This document shows positions 23,128-29,986 of a stretch of 51,085 nt of DNA, piece by piece; positions within the stretch are counted from its first letter, which is position 1; every line of letters starts with the position of its first letter. The DNA lies in assembly GCF_029948125.1 (NCBI RefSeq), contig NZ_JASAMB010000035.1, forward strand, positions 1-51,085, in the 5' to 3' direction. The DNA is from Catellatospora sp. KI3. GTDB taxonomy: Bacteria; Actinomycetota; Actinomycetes; Mycobacteriales; Micromonosporaceae. Under the pieces are notes generated by a model, which was not told the origin of the DNA, searched no databases, and saw only the letters and a list, made by a program, of their open reading frames with translations. The translations under genes and the position numbers were made by a program.

Positions 23128-24456
23128 ATGCCCTCCCGTGCACCCGGCCGCTTGAGTGTGCTCATCCCCACCTACGGCGACGCGTACGCGTTGGAGCTGG
23201 TGCTGCGGATGCTCGACCGGCAGACCCTGGCCCCGGACCGGTTCGAGGTGGTGGTGGTCAACGACGGCTCCGATCCGGCGCCCTACCAGCCGCTGCTGTC
23301 CGCCGTACACCCCTATGAACTGCGGTTCGACACCCTGCCCGCGCACCTGGGCCGCGCCGCGGCCCGCAACCGGGCCGTCGAGCTGGCCACCGGCGAGGTG
23401 GTCTGCTTCCTCGACGGCGACGTGCTGGCCGAACCGACGCTGCTCGAACGGCACCTGGCGTTCCACGACGGGCGCGACGAGCCCGCGGTGCTCATCGGCA
23501 AGCGGTACGAGGGCGACTGGAGCGTGCTGGCCGCCGCCGCGGGCGGGGAGCCGGTCACCACGGCCCTGGTCGGCGACCGCCACGAGGACTTCCGGTTCCG
23601 GGTGCCCGGCCGCGACGAGCGCCCCCGCGACTGGCTGACCGGGGCGCCGTGGGCGTTCGCGCTGACCAACAACGTGTCCATGCCCCGCCGGGTGGTGCTC
23701 GACGTCGGCGGCTTCGACGAGGCGTACGGCACCCGCTGGGGCTTCGAGGACACCGACCTGGCGTACCGGATCCACCGCCACCTCGGCGGCGACGACGAGC
23801 GCTTCTGCTACGACGCGGCCGCGGTCGGCTTCCACCTGCCGGCCGTGCGCGACATCACCAACCTGCAGGAGGACTACCTGGTCAACCTGCAGCTGTTCCG
23901 GGACCGGCACCGCGACCTGGCCGTCGAGGTGGTGGACCTGCCCGCGCCGACCGAGGTGTCCCGCAAGCTGCGCTACTACCGCCGGATGCTGGCGCACTGC
24001 GCCCAGCGGCGCGTCGGCTGGCTGCCCGAAGCCTGGCCCCGGGTGGAGGACCTGGCCGGGCGGCCGGTGCTGTGCCAGGCGTTCGGCACCGACCAGGTGG
24101 TGCTGGGCGAGGGCTCGGCGACGCTCGACCACGGGCGGGACGTCTCGAAGACCAACCTGCACCTGCTGGGTACGTGGACGCCGTTCAGCGACGACGAGTT
24201 CGACGCGGTGGTGAGCGTGGACCTGTGGCGGTTCCTGGAGCAGCGGGAGCTGTCCCGGTTCCTGCGGCAGAGCCTGCGGGTGGCGCGCGAGGTGGTGCTG
24301 GTCTACACCGAGGACGCGGCGTCGCGGCTGGCCGAGCCGGACCTGCCGGTGCTGACCACCCCGGACCTGTTCCTGCCGATGCTGCGCCGCCGCTACCCCC
24401 AGGCGGTCCGCGAGTCGGACGACGCCGGCAGCGTGCTCCGCATCCCACGCACCTGA
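23128..24456 (+). CDS. Family 2 glycosyltransferase with extra C-terminal domain
   Basis: The protein has 442 residues from ATG 23128, which follows GGAG by five bases; the in-frame ATG at 23113 has only a distant AGGAA. The GT2 fold is complete: LSVLIPTYGDAYALELVLRML, VVVVNDGSDP, AAARNRAVELATGEVVCFLDGDV with the DxD-like DGD at 96-98, NNVSMPRRVVLDVGGFDEAYGTRWGFEDTDLAYRI with the catalytic ED. Residues ~330-440 (TWTPFSDDEFDAVVSVDLWRFLEQREL) look like the second half of a class I methyltransferase fold without the SAM-binding Gly loop. Substrate unknown; a cell-surface glycan or glycolipid is likely. The SPFH and GT8 genes are close but divergent. Confidence 0.85.
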   Translation: MPSRAPGRLSVLIPTYGDAYALELVLRMLDRQTLAPDRFEVVVVNDGSDPAPYQPLLSAVHPYELRFDTLPAHLGRAAARNRAVELATGEVVCFLDGDVLAEPTLLERHLAFHDGRDEPAVLIGKRYEGDWSVLAAAAGGEPVTTALVGDRHEDFRFRVPGRDERPRDWLTGAPWAFALTNNVSMPRRVVLDVGGFDEAYGTRWGFEDTDLAYRIHRHLGGDDERFCYDAAAVGFHLPAVRDITNLQEDYLVNLQLFRDRHRDLAVEVVDLPAPTEVSRKLRYYRRMLAHCAQRRVGWLPEAWPRVEDLAGRPVLCQAFGTDQVVLGEGSATLDHGRDVSKTNLHLLGTWTPFSDDEFDAVVSVDLWRFLEQRELSRFLRQSLRVAREVVLVYTEDAASRLAEPDLPVLTTPDLFLPMLRRRYPQAVRESDDAGSVLRIPRT

Positions 24457-24488
24457 CCTGGGGCGCGGGCGCCGCGGCTCCCGCCCTA

Positions 24489-24557
24489 GCATTGACGCTG
24501 GCCTATCTGGAAGACGGATCTCGGAATTTCGTCCTCTGGATAGGCCAGCGTCAATGC
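24489..24557. repeat. 69-bp inverted repeat with 19-bp perfect arms
   Basis: GCATTGACGCTGGCCTATC (24489-24507) and its exact complement (24539-24557) enclose 31 bases whose outer part also pairs with few mismatches. It is between the ends of convergent genes, 33 bases after the GT2 stop. It is too long and AT-rich inside to be like the other terminators here, and may be a small dispersed element. Confidence 0.8.
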
Positions 24558-24574
24558 CAAGTGGCGCCGAAACG

Positions 24575-24617
24575 CCGCGTGGGCGGCACCGGCGCGATGC
24601 CGGCACCGCCCACGCGG
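24575..24617 (-). terminator. Hairpin terminator of the GH81 gene
   Basis: CCGCGTGGGCGG (24575-24586) pairs with its complement at 24606-24617, and after two mismatches CCGGC/GCCGG pair, leaving a 5-base loop. It is 20 bases after the GH81 stop. Confidence 0.8.
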
Positions 24618-24636
24618 TGACTGTCCTCGCAACGGG

Positions 24637-27600
24637 CTACGGGGAGTAGACCTCGAACTCGAAGAGGCTGTAACCCCAGGCGGTGGCCCGGGTGGTGGCG
24701 TACACGCGCACGTAGCGGCCGCTGCCGGACAGGCCGGTGAGGTCGTCGGTGCCGCCGTCGCCGCCGGTCACGGTCCGGATCGTGGTCCAGGTGTTGCCGT
24801 CGGGCGAGGTCTGGATCTGGTACGCCGACCCGTAGGCCGCCTCCCAGAGCAGCTTCACCCGGCTGACGGCGTACGTCTGACCCAGATCCACGCGGACCCA
24901 CTGCGGGTCGGCGAACGCGCTGGACCAGCGCGTGGTGGCGTTGCCGTCCACCACGTTCGACACCGGGTAGGTCGCGTTCTCGGTGCTGGACGCGGTCACC
25001 GGCTTGCCGAGCGCCACGTTGGTCGAGGTGGTGCCGCCGGTGTAGGGCAGCGTCACCTTCGACTGGTTGCCGACGCCCAGCGTGGTCGCCGTGTTGCCGA
25101 TGGCGTTCCACACCTCGACCTTCACCGTGCCGTTGGCCAGGTTCGCGAACGAGCCGGTGGCCGTCTTGATCCCGGACGCCTGGGTGTAGTGCTCCCACCC
25201 GGCGACGGGGTCGGTGGCGAAGTAGTTGTACGTCTCCACCCGGTCGAAGCTGCCGTCACCGGTGAAGTCGTACGACACCCGGGCCTGGGAGCCGCTGCCG
25301 ACGCCCGTACCCGCGTCCAGGAACAGGTCGTACTGGGTGGCCGCGCCCGAGTAGGTGGCGGTCAGCCCGGTCGCGGTGAACACCTGGGCGCTGTGCGGGG
25401 TGCCGTCCCAGTTGCCGTTGGCGGCCGCGATGCTGACCGAGCCGGCGGCGCCGGTCGTGCCGGGCAGGCCGCCGCCGGACTGGGGGTAGCGGGTCGCGGC
25501 GAAGGTGCCGGGCGGGTTCGGCGAGGTGCTGGGGGACGGGCTCGGGCTCGGCGACGGCGACGGGCTGGTCGACGGCGTCGGGGTCGGCGAGGTCGGCGGC
25601 TGCGACGGGTTGGTGCCGCCGCAGGCGTTGCCGCCGCTCCAGGTGAACGCGCCCGAGGTGACCGTCTTGCAGCCGGGCACGGTCAGCGTGGTGCCGTTGG
25701 AGAAGGTCACCGTGATCGCGGTGCTGCCGGTGTTGGACGCGACGTACGTCCGTACCCCCGACTTGCTGAACACCTTGGCCAGCGGGTGGCTGGCCGTCAC
25801 CGTGTTGTCGACGTTGCCCAGCGCGGCCAGGTTGCGGATCCAGTGGTAGGTGTGCGCCTTGCTCTCACCCTCCTCGCTGGTGAACCCGCTGTTGGCGTTG
25901 AAGTTGTTCAGCGCCGTCTGGCCGTTGCCCAGGGCCAGGAACTCCCAGATGACGTCCTGCCAGACCGTCGGGGCGCCGCCGTTGTTGGTGACCAGCTCGT
26001 TGTAGTTGGTCTGCACGTACGACGGGTAGTCGCCCAGGTAGAAGTGGCCGCCGGTGACGGGCAGCATGTTGATGCCCTGGATCATCTCCGGCTCGGCGCT
26101 GAACCAGGTGGCGTAGGCGCCGCCGTCGCCCCAGACCATGCCGACCGTGCTGTGCCCGAAGGCGGCCGGGAAGTTCTGGTTGCGCACGTCGAACCAGTAC
26201 TCGTTGATCGCCGCGGCCTGGGTGGTGTAGATGAACACGCCCGCGTCGCGGACCGCCGTGTTGCCGGTGGCCTGGCCCCACTGGATCAGCGCGTTGGCGA
26301 AGTTCATGCCCTCCGACGAGGACTCCTGGTTGTTGCCCGAGCCGAACGAGCCGTGGCCCGACGCCCAGTCGTGCCCGGCGAAGATGTCGAAGTCGCGCAG
26401 GAACGGGAACCGGGTGTCGTTGCGGTCGTAGTTGTTGGCGTCGCGGATCAGCAGGTCGACCATGCCGCCGTACTGCGCGTTCGTGGCCCAGGTCGGGTCG
26501 AACTTGGCCAGCGTCGCCGCCGCGGCCACGAAGTAGCCGTAGTGGAAGTGGTGGTCGTTGAGCTCCTGGTCGGAGCCGTACGACGCCGGGTAGCCGAGCA
26601 GCGTGCCCCACGACGGGTTGTAGTAGAAGACCCGCGCGGTCTTGCCCGACGAGGCGGTGAACCAGTCGTTGAGCCGCGTGCGGATCGTCGACAGCGCGGT
26701 GTCGCGGATCGAGGTCAGGTTCAGCTGGTCGGCGATCTCGGCGATGCGCGCCGCCCGGCCCAGGCCCTTGCCGGTCCAGTACGTGTCGTCGCCGCGGAAG
26801 TCGGCCGGGTTGCCCGCCACCGCGTTCAGGTAGTTGGTCAGCGTGGTCAGGTCCGCGCCGCTGCTGTCGGCGACGGCGGGGATCTCCGGCAGCACGCCGT
26901 TGTACTTCATCGAGGTGGTGAAGCTGCCGACCCCGGTGAGGATCTTCATCTGGCCGCGCGCCGACGTGTACGTCTGCGCCAGCGGGCTCGCCCCGGTGAG
27001 GTAGTTCCACTGGTGCGGGTAGAGCGCGGTGACCGTGCCCGAGCCGCTGCCCTGGCGGGCGGTGGTGGTGAAGGTGTACGTCGTGTTCAGCGTCGCCGAG
27101 CCGGGGGTGTAGCTGTACGAGACCCGGGTGCCGGTGACGTGGTTGTGGGCGTACTGGCCGTACGTGGCGGCCAGGGCGGCCTTGTCGGCCCCGGCGGGCA
27201 GCACGGCGATGGAGAAGAAGCCCTGCCCGTTCAGGTTCGACGAGATCGAGGTGCCGCTGACCGACCAGGTCGCCCCGGTCGGCGCGTACGCGACGTAGTC
27301 GCGGCCGTTGACGGTGTACCCGATCGTGGCGCCGCTGTTGGACCACACCGTCGGCGTCGCCACCGTCGTGATCTGCGCGTTGCCGCCGGTCACCTGGAAG
27401 TACGCGAAGGGCAGGCCGTGGCCGATGGTCGCCTTCATGGTCCGGGTGCCGTCACTCCAGTACGGCGTGACCGTCCAGTCCGTCCACCCGTCGACCTTCA
27501 CGTTCGGCGAGTTCAGCCCCGCCACGCCGACGAGCATGTCCTGCGTGTACGGGAAGTGGTACTCGCCGACGCCGGTCGCGGTGCCGCTGATCGCCGGAGT

Positions 27601-28017
27601 GGTGTTGTACGAGAACCCGAGCCCGCCCGCGAGCGTGTCGTACGACAGCGGGTGCGCGTGCAGCGGCTCGCTGTAGGCGCAGTCGGTGCGCTTGAAGATG
27701 AGCGAGGACCACCAGTCGTTGGTGGGGATCGGACCGGCCGGGGCGTTGCCCGTGACCCACAGGCGCGGGTTGGTGGAGATGGCGCCGCAGCCGGTCGGCA
27801 GCGAGGCCCCTGCGGGCAGCGAATCGGCGTAGCTGCCGGCGCCGACCGTACCCGCCTGCGCGGGCGTGACGGTGGTGGCGATGGCGAAGCCGAGCAGGGC
27901 GGCGGTGACGGTGGCGACCGTGCCGGCGGCGAGGACGCGCCGGCGGGTGCGGTGAAGCGGGCCGGACCTGCGGCGGGGGGCGCCGCCGGAGGTCAGGGTC
28001 CGCGAGGACGGGTGCAT
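24637..28017 (-). CDS. Secreted GH81 endo-1,3-beta-glucanase with two C-terminal binding modules
   Basis: The 1126-residue protein has a twin-Arg-containing basic N-terminus (RRRSGPLHRTRRR), a hydrophobic core and cleavage near TPAQA. Residues ~60-795 are a GH81 catalytic domain: PIPTNDWWSSLIF at the front, NDHHFHYGYFVAAAATLAKFD, DIFAGHDWASGHGSFGSGNNQESSSEGMNFANALIQWG with the catalytic-site Glu565/Glu569, and PEMIQGINMLPVTGGHFYL. A Thr/Pro/Ser linker (~800-840) leads to a beta module (~845-985) that resembles the beta-1,3-glucan-binding CBM56 type, and then a discoidin/CBM32-like module (~990-1126; NVALGKPVTASST, RWSSAFADPQWVRVDLG). It hydrolyses beta-1,3-glucan such as laminarin, fungal wall glucan or curdlan. 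GGGAGG seven bases before ATG 28017 fixes the start. Two operator-like palindromes lie upstream. Confidence 0.9.
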   Translation of the reverse strand: MHPSSRTLTSGGAPRRRSGPLHRTRRRVLAAGTVATVTAALLGFAIATTVTPAQAGTVGAGSYADSLPAGASLPTGCGAISTNPRLWVTGNAPAGPIPTNDWWSSLIFKRTDCAYSEPLHAHPLSYDTLAGGLGFSYNTTPAISGTATGVGEYHFPYTQDMLVGVAGLNSPNVKVDGWTDWTVTPYWSDGTRTMKATIGHGLPFAYFQVTGGNAQITTVATPTVWSNSGATIGYTVNGRDYVAYAPTGATWSVSGTSISSNLNGQGFFSIAVLPAGADKAALAATYGQYAHNHVTGTRVSYSYTPGSATLNTTYTFTTTARQGSGSGTVTALYPHQWNYLTGASPLAQTYTSARGQMKILTGVGSFTTSMKYNGVLPEIPAVADSSGADLTTLTNYLNAVAGNPADFRGDDTYWTGKGLGRAARIAEIADQLNLTSIRDTALSTIRTRLNDWFTASSGKTARVFYYNPSWGTLLGYPASYGSDQELNDHHFHYGYFVAAAATLAKFDPTWATNAQYGGMVDLLIRDANNYDRNDTRFPFLRDFDIFAGHDWASGHGSFGSGNNQESSSEGMNFANALIQWGQATGNTAVRDAGVFIYTTQAAAINEYWFDVRNQNFPAAFGHSTVGMVWGDGGAYATWFSAEPEMIQGINMLPVTGGHFYLGDYPSYVQTNYNELVTNNGGAPTVWQDVIWEFLALGNGQTALNNFNANSGFTSEEGESKAHTYHWIRNLAALGNVDNTVTASHPLAKVFSKSGVRTYVASNTGSTAITVTFSNGTTLTVPGCKTVTSGAFTWSGGNACGGTNPSQPPTSPTPTPSTSPSPSPSPSPSPSTSPNPPGTFAATRYPQSGGGLPGTTGAAGSVSIAAANGNWDGTPHSAQVFTATGLTATYSGAATQYDLFLDAGTGVGSGSQARVSYDFTGDGSFDRVETYNYFATDPVAGWEHYTQASGIKTATGSFANLANGTVKVEVWNAIGNTATTLGVGNQSKVTLPYTGGTTSTNVALGKPVTASSTENATYPVSNVVDGNATTRWSSAFADPQWVRVDLGQTYAVSRVKLLWEAAYGSAYQIQTSPDGNTWTTIRTVTGGDGGTDDLTGLSGSGRYVRVYATTRATAWGYSLFEFEVYSP

Positions 28018-28100
28018 GGCATGGCCTCCCGAGCTGAGGGGCGTTGCGGTGACAGGCAGAGCGCCCGAGGGGGCGGGGCACCGGCCGCACGATCCGGCCG

Positions 28101-28114
28101 TGAGAGCGCTCTCT
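28101..28114. promoter_or_regulatory. LacI-type operator O1 of the GH81 gene
   Basis: TGAGAGCGCTCTCT is a nearly perfect 14-bp palindrome with the central CG typical of LacI-family sites (compare CebR boxes of the TGGGAGCGCTCCCA kind). It lies directly downstream of the -10 box, where a repressor would block transcription. Confidence 0.75.
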
Positions 28115-28120
28115 GCGTGC

Positions 28121-28150
28121 AAACTAGACCGTGCCTGCGGGATACGTCAA
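28121..28150 (-). promoter_or_regulatory. Promoter of the GH81 gene
   Basis: On the minus strand TTGACG (plus 28145-28150) and TAGTTT (28121-28126) are 18 bases apart, a good housekeeping-type promoter. It is flanked by the two operator palindromes. Confidence 0.7.
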
Positions 28151-28228
28151 TGTTTCAGTACGGTGGCGTCACAATTAAGGAACCCCTAAGGCCCCCCACT
28201 CCACCCCCACCCCCGCCGTCCCTCCACT

Positions 28229-28242
28229 TGAGAGCGCTCTCA
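28229..28242. promoter_or_regulatory. LacI-type operator O2 of the GH81 gene
   Basis: TGAGAGCGCTCTCA is a perfect 14-bp palindrome, 128 bp from O1 measured start to start. The distance is near twelve helical turns, so the two sites could support a repression loop around the promoter. Confidence 0.75.
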
Positions 28243-28268
28243 CCTCGCTCGCCCGCACCTCCGCCGGG

Positions 28269-28556
28269 TTGATCATGAACTTATGGCACGGTTCGACGGT
28301 GTGTCGGTGGCACAGCTTCCCGATCATCTTTCCGGCCCAGTGGGCCGGTCCCTATGTCGATGTTCTGCCCCCTGAGCGTGATCTTGTCGTCGGCGTGATG
28401 CGGTTTCGGGGAAAGTGCTGGTTTTGCGGTCGAGATTCGCGCAGTTTCCCCGAAACTGCACCCCGGGGTGACGCCGCGCCGGGCGTCGGGGTTCGAGGTG
28501 ATCAGGAAGCTGTGCAGGTGACACGCCGTCGAGCCGTGCCATAAGTTCATGATCAA
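28269..28556. mobile_element. 288-bp MITE-like element with 58-bp inverted ends
   Basis: The left end 28269-28326 begins TTGATCATGAACTTATGGCA and the right end 28499-28556 is its complement with only about nine differences in 58 bases; the outer 23 bases are identical. The inside (172 bp) has no trusted coding frame and carries copy C of the 64-bp palindrome. No target duplication is evident. The right end contains the TGA stop of the hydrolase gene at 28553. It may be a non-autonomous element or a long dyad structure. Confidence 0.75.
28398..28461. repeat. 64-bp dispersed palindromic repeat (copy C), nested
   Basis: The right arm is exact; the left arm has GCGGTTTCGGGGAAAGTGC, one base changed, and the left centre has lost GAATC. 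The copy lies inside the 288-bp element, slightly right of its centre. Confidence 0.85.
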
Positions 28557-29293
28557 CGAGAATGGGGGGTGGTGGTGAAGGTGAGGATGCGGTGCCAGGC
28601 GTCGGTGCAGGCGTCGGCCCACTGGTCGTAGGAGCGGTCGAAGAAGGAGTGGGGGGCGCCGTCGTAGACGTGCATCTCGAAGGGCTTGCCGGCGGATTCG
28701 AGGGTGGCGGCGAACTTCTCGAACTCGGCGAGCGGGGTGGCGGCGTCGTCACCGGCGATGAGTAGGAGCAGGGGGGCGTGCATCTCGTCGACCACGTCGT
28801 ACACGCGGTCGGGGCGCCCGTAGAAGCCGATCACGCCGGACAGGCCGAGGTCGGCGGCGGCCAGGCGCCACGAGCTGCTGCCGCCGTAGCAGAAGCCGAC
28901 GGTGAAGACGGGGCCGTCGGGGTTCGCCGCGCGTACCGCGGCCACGGCGGCGGCCGCGTCGGCCTTGACCTGGTCGGGGGTGAGCGAGGGCAGGTGCTCG
29001 GTGTACGCGAACGATTCGTCGCGCTGCGACACCCCAGCGGTACGGCCGAAGTAGTCCATGGCGACGGCCTGGTACCCGGCCTCAGCGAAGCGCTGGGCGA
29101 GCCGGATGTAGAACGGGTGCAGCCCGCGCACGTCGGGCAGGATGACCATGCTCGCGCCGTTGGGCACGGCCGGGGTGGCCTGGTACGCGGCGAAGCGGTT
29201 GCCGTCGGCGGCGGCCAGCTCCAGCGGACCGTGCCCGGCGACCGCACCGGCGTCGGGCGCGCTGGGCGGCACACTGTCGTCACTGTGGCACAT
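28553..29293 (-). CDS. Dienelactone hydrolase family protein
   Basis: The 246-residue protein has an alpha/beta-hydrolase fold of the dienelactone hydrolase type: SMVILPDVRGLHPFYIRLAQRFAEAGYQAVAMDYFGRT, then the nucleophile Cys in VGFCYGGSSS (~140), Asp in LIAGDDAATP (~191) and His in DGAPHSFFD (~223), giving a Cys-Asp-His triad. Family members open lactones or cleave small esters; the natural substrate is unknown. ATG 29293 is preferred because AGAGGA is nine bases upstream, whereas it directly touches the in-frame ATG at 29302. The stop codon lies within the terminal inverted repeat of the 288-bp element, so the last codons may have been shaped by that insertion. Confidence 0.85.
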   Translation of the reverse strand: MCHSDDSVPPSAPDAGAVAGHGPLELAAADGNRFAAYQATPAVPNGASMVILPDVRGLHPFYIRLAQRFAEAGYQAVAMDYFGRTAGVSQRDESFAYTEHLPSLTPDQVKADAAAAVAAVRAANPDGPVFTVGFCYGGSSSWRLAAADLGLSGVIGFYGRPDRVYDVVDEMHAPLLLLIAGDDAATPLAEFEKFAATLESAGKPFEMHVYDGAPHSFFDRSYDQWADACTDAWHRILTFTTTPHSR

Positions 29294-29615
29294 TGCGAAC
29301 ATTCCTCTCGAAGGTGATGAAGCGGCTGATCGGCATCGGACCGCCGAGGCGGGAGCCTAGCGCGCGAAGCGGCACACAGGGCGGGTTTCAGCGCCGACCT
29401 GTCAGGGGATTCCGAGGATCATGAAACGGCGCGATGTACCAGCCTGAACCGCTTTGGGGTGTTAGTACTTTTCCTGAGGATGATGCATTCCGCGAAGTGG
29501 CGGATGTTTCGCTGGGCTGTGACCCGGATCCTTGGTAAGGCGAGGGCATCCCGGTCTGACCGGGCGTCCTCCGGCGTGCCGCCCCGGCGGCGCGCCCCGG
29601 AAGAGGAGACGCACT
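29294..29615. other. 322-bp divergent intergenic region with structured leader
   Basis: It separates the hydrolase (minus) and a small + strand gene. The right part has two hairpins just before the ribosome site: CCCGGT/ACCGGG (29550-29564) and GGCGTGCCGCC/GGCGGCGCGCC (29573-29596, one G-U pair). They resemble an attenuator or translation-control leader. No clear promoter or coding frame is visible in the rest. Confidence 0.45.
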
Positions 29616-29819
29616 TTGTACGTCACATCTGATCTGGCGCTGTGCCTGGTCGACGAGGCTTCGGCCGGTCGAGTGGACGACAGTGACAGGGTCTGGCGTT
29701 CTGCGATCCGGGAGGCCATCGCGTGCAACGCGCCGATCGAAACCGTCGCGGCGCGCGCGAGGACCACGGTTGAGGACATCATCTCGATCGTGAGCGACGA
29801 GCGCGGAATGCTGCCGTGA
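29616..29819 (+). CDS. Small protein, possible helix-turn-helix, unknown function
   Basis: The 67-residue product starts with TTG 29616, seven bases after GAGGAG. It reads YVTSDLALCLVDEASAGRVDDSDRVWRSAIREAIACN, then APIETVAARARTTVEDIISIVSDERG. The second part has the spacing of a helix-turn-helix (hydrophobic positions around TVAARARTTVEDI), so DNA binding is possible. It is flanked by a structured leader and by a perfect terminator hairpin at 29901, which supports a real one-gene unit. No family is recognised. Confidence 0.6.
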   Translation: MYVTSDLALCLVDEASAGRVDDSDRVWRSAIREAIACNAPIETVAARARTTVEDIISIVSDERGMLP

Positions 29820-29900
29820 CAGTGTGGTCACGGCACCCGGCCCCGGCCGGTTGAGGCGATCGCACAGCGCGGTGCGACTCCACCCCCCTGAAGCCTGAAC

Positions 29901-29932
29901 GACAGGGCCCCGACACGAGTCGGGGCCCTGTC
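29901..29932 (+). terminator. Perfect hairpin terminator after the small gene
   Basis: GACAGGGCCCCGA (29901-29913) and its exact complement (29920-29932) form a 13-bp stem with a six-base loop, 81 bases after the stop of the small gene and 54 before the next start. Confidence 0.85.
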
Positions 29933-29986
29933 GGCGTCTGGACGCTCGTTACCATGTCGGGCGAATAGTGTGAAACAGGGGGAAAC

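Noticed and set aside
21059-24456. A glycan or secondary-metabolite cluster formed by GT8, SPFH and GT2 genes
   Set aside because: The genes have different directions and promoters, and there are no nucleotide-sugar enzymes, flippases or carrier genes nearby.
25189-28272. A 1027-codon open frame on the + strand, opposite the GH81 gene
   Set aside because: It is a mirror of the GC-rich third positions of the true gene. The translation is Arg/Gly/Val-rich without domains, while the minus strand encodes a full GH81 with two binding modules.
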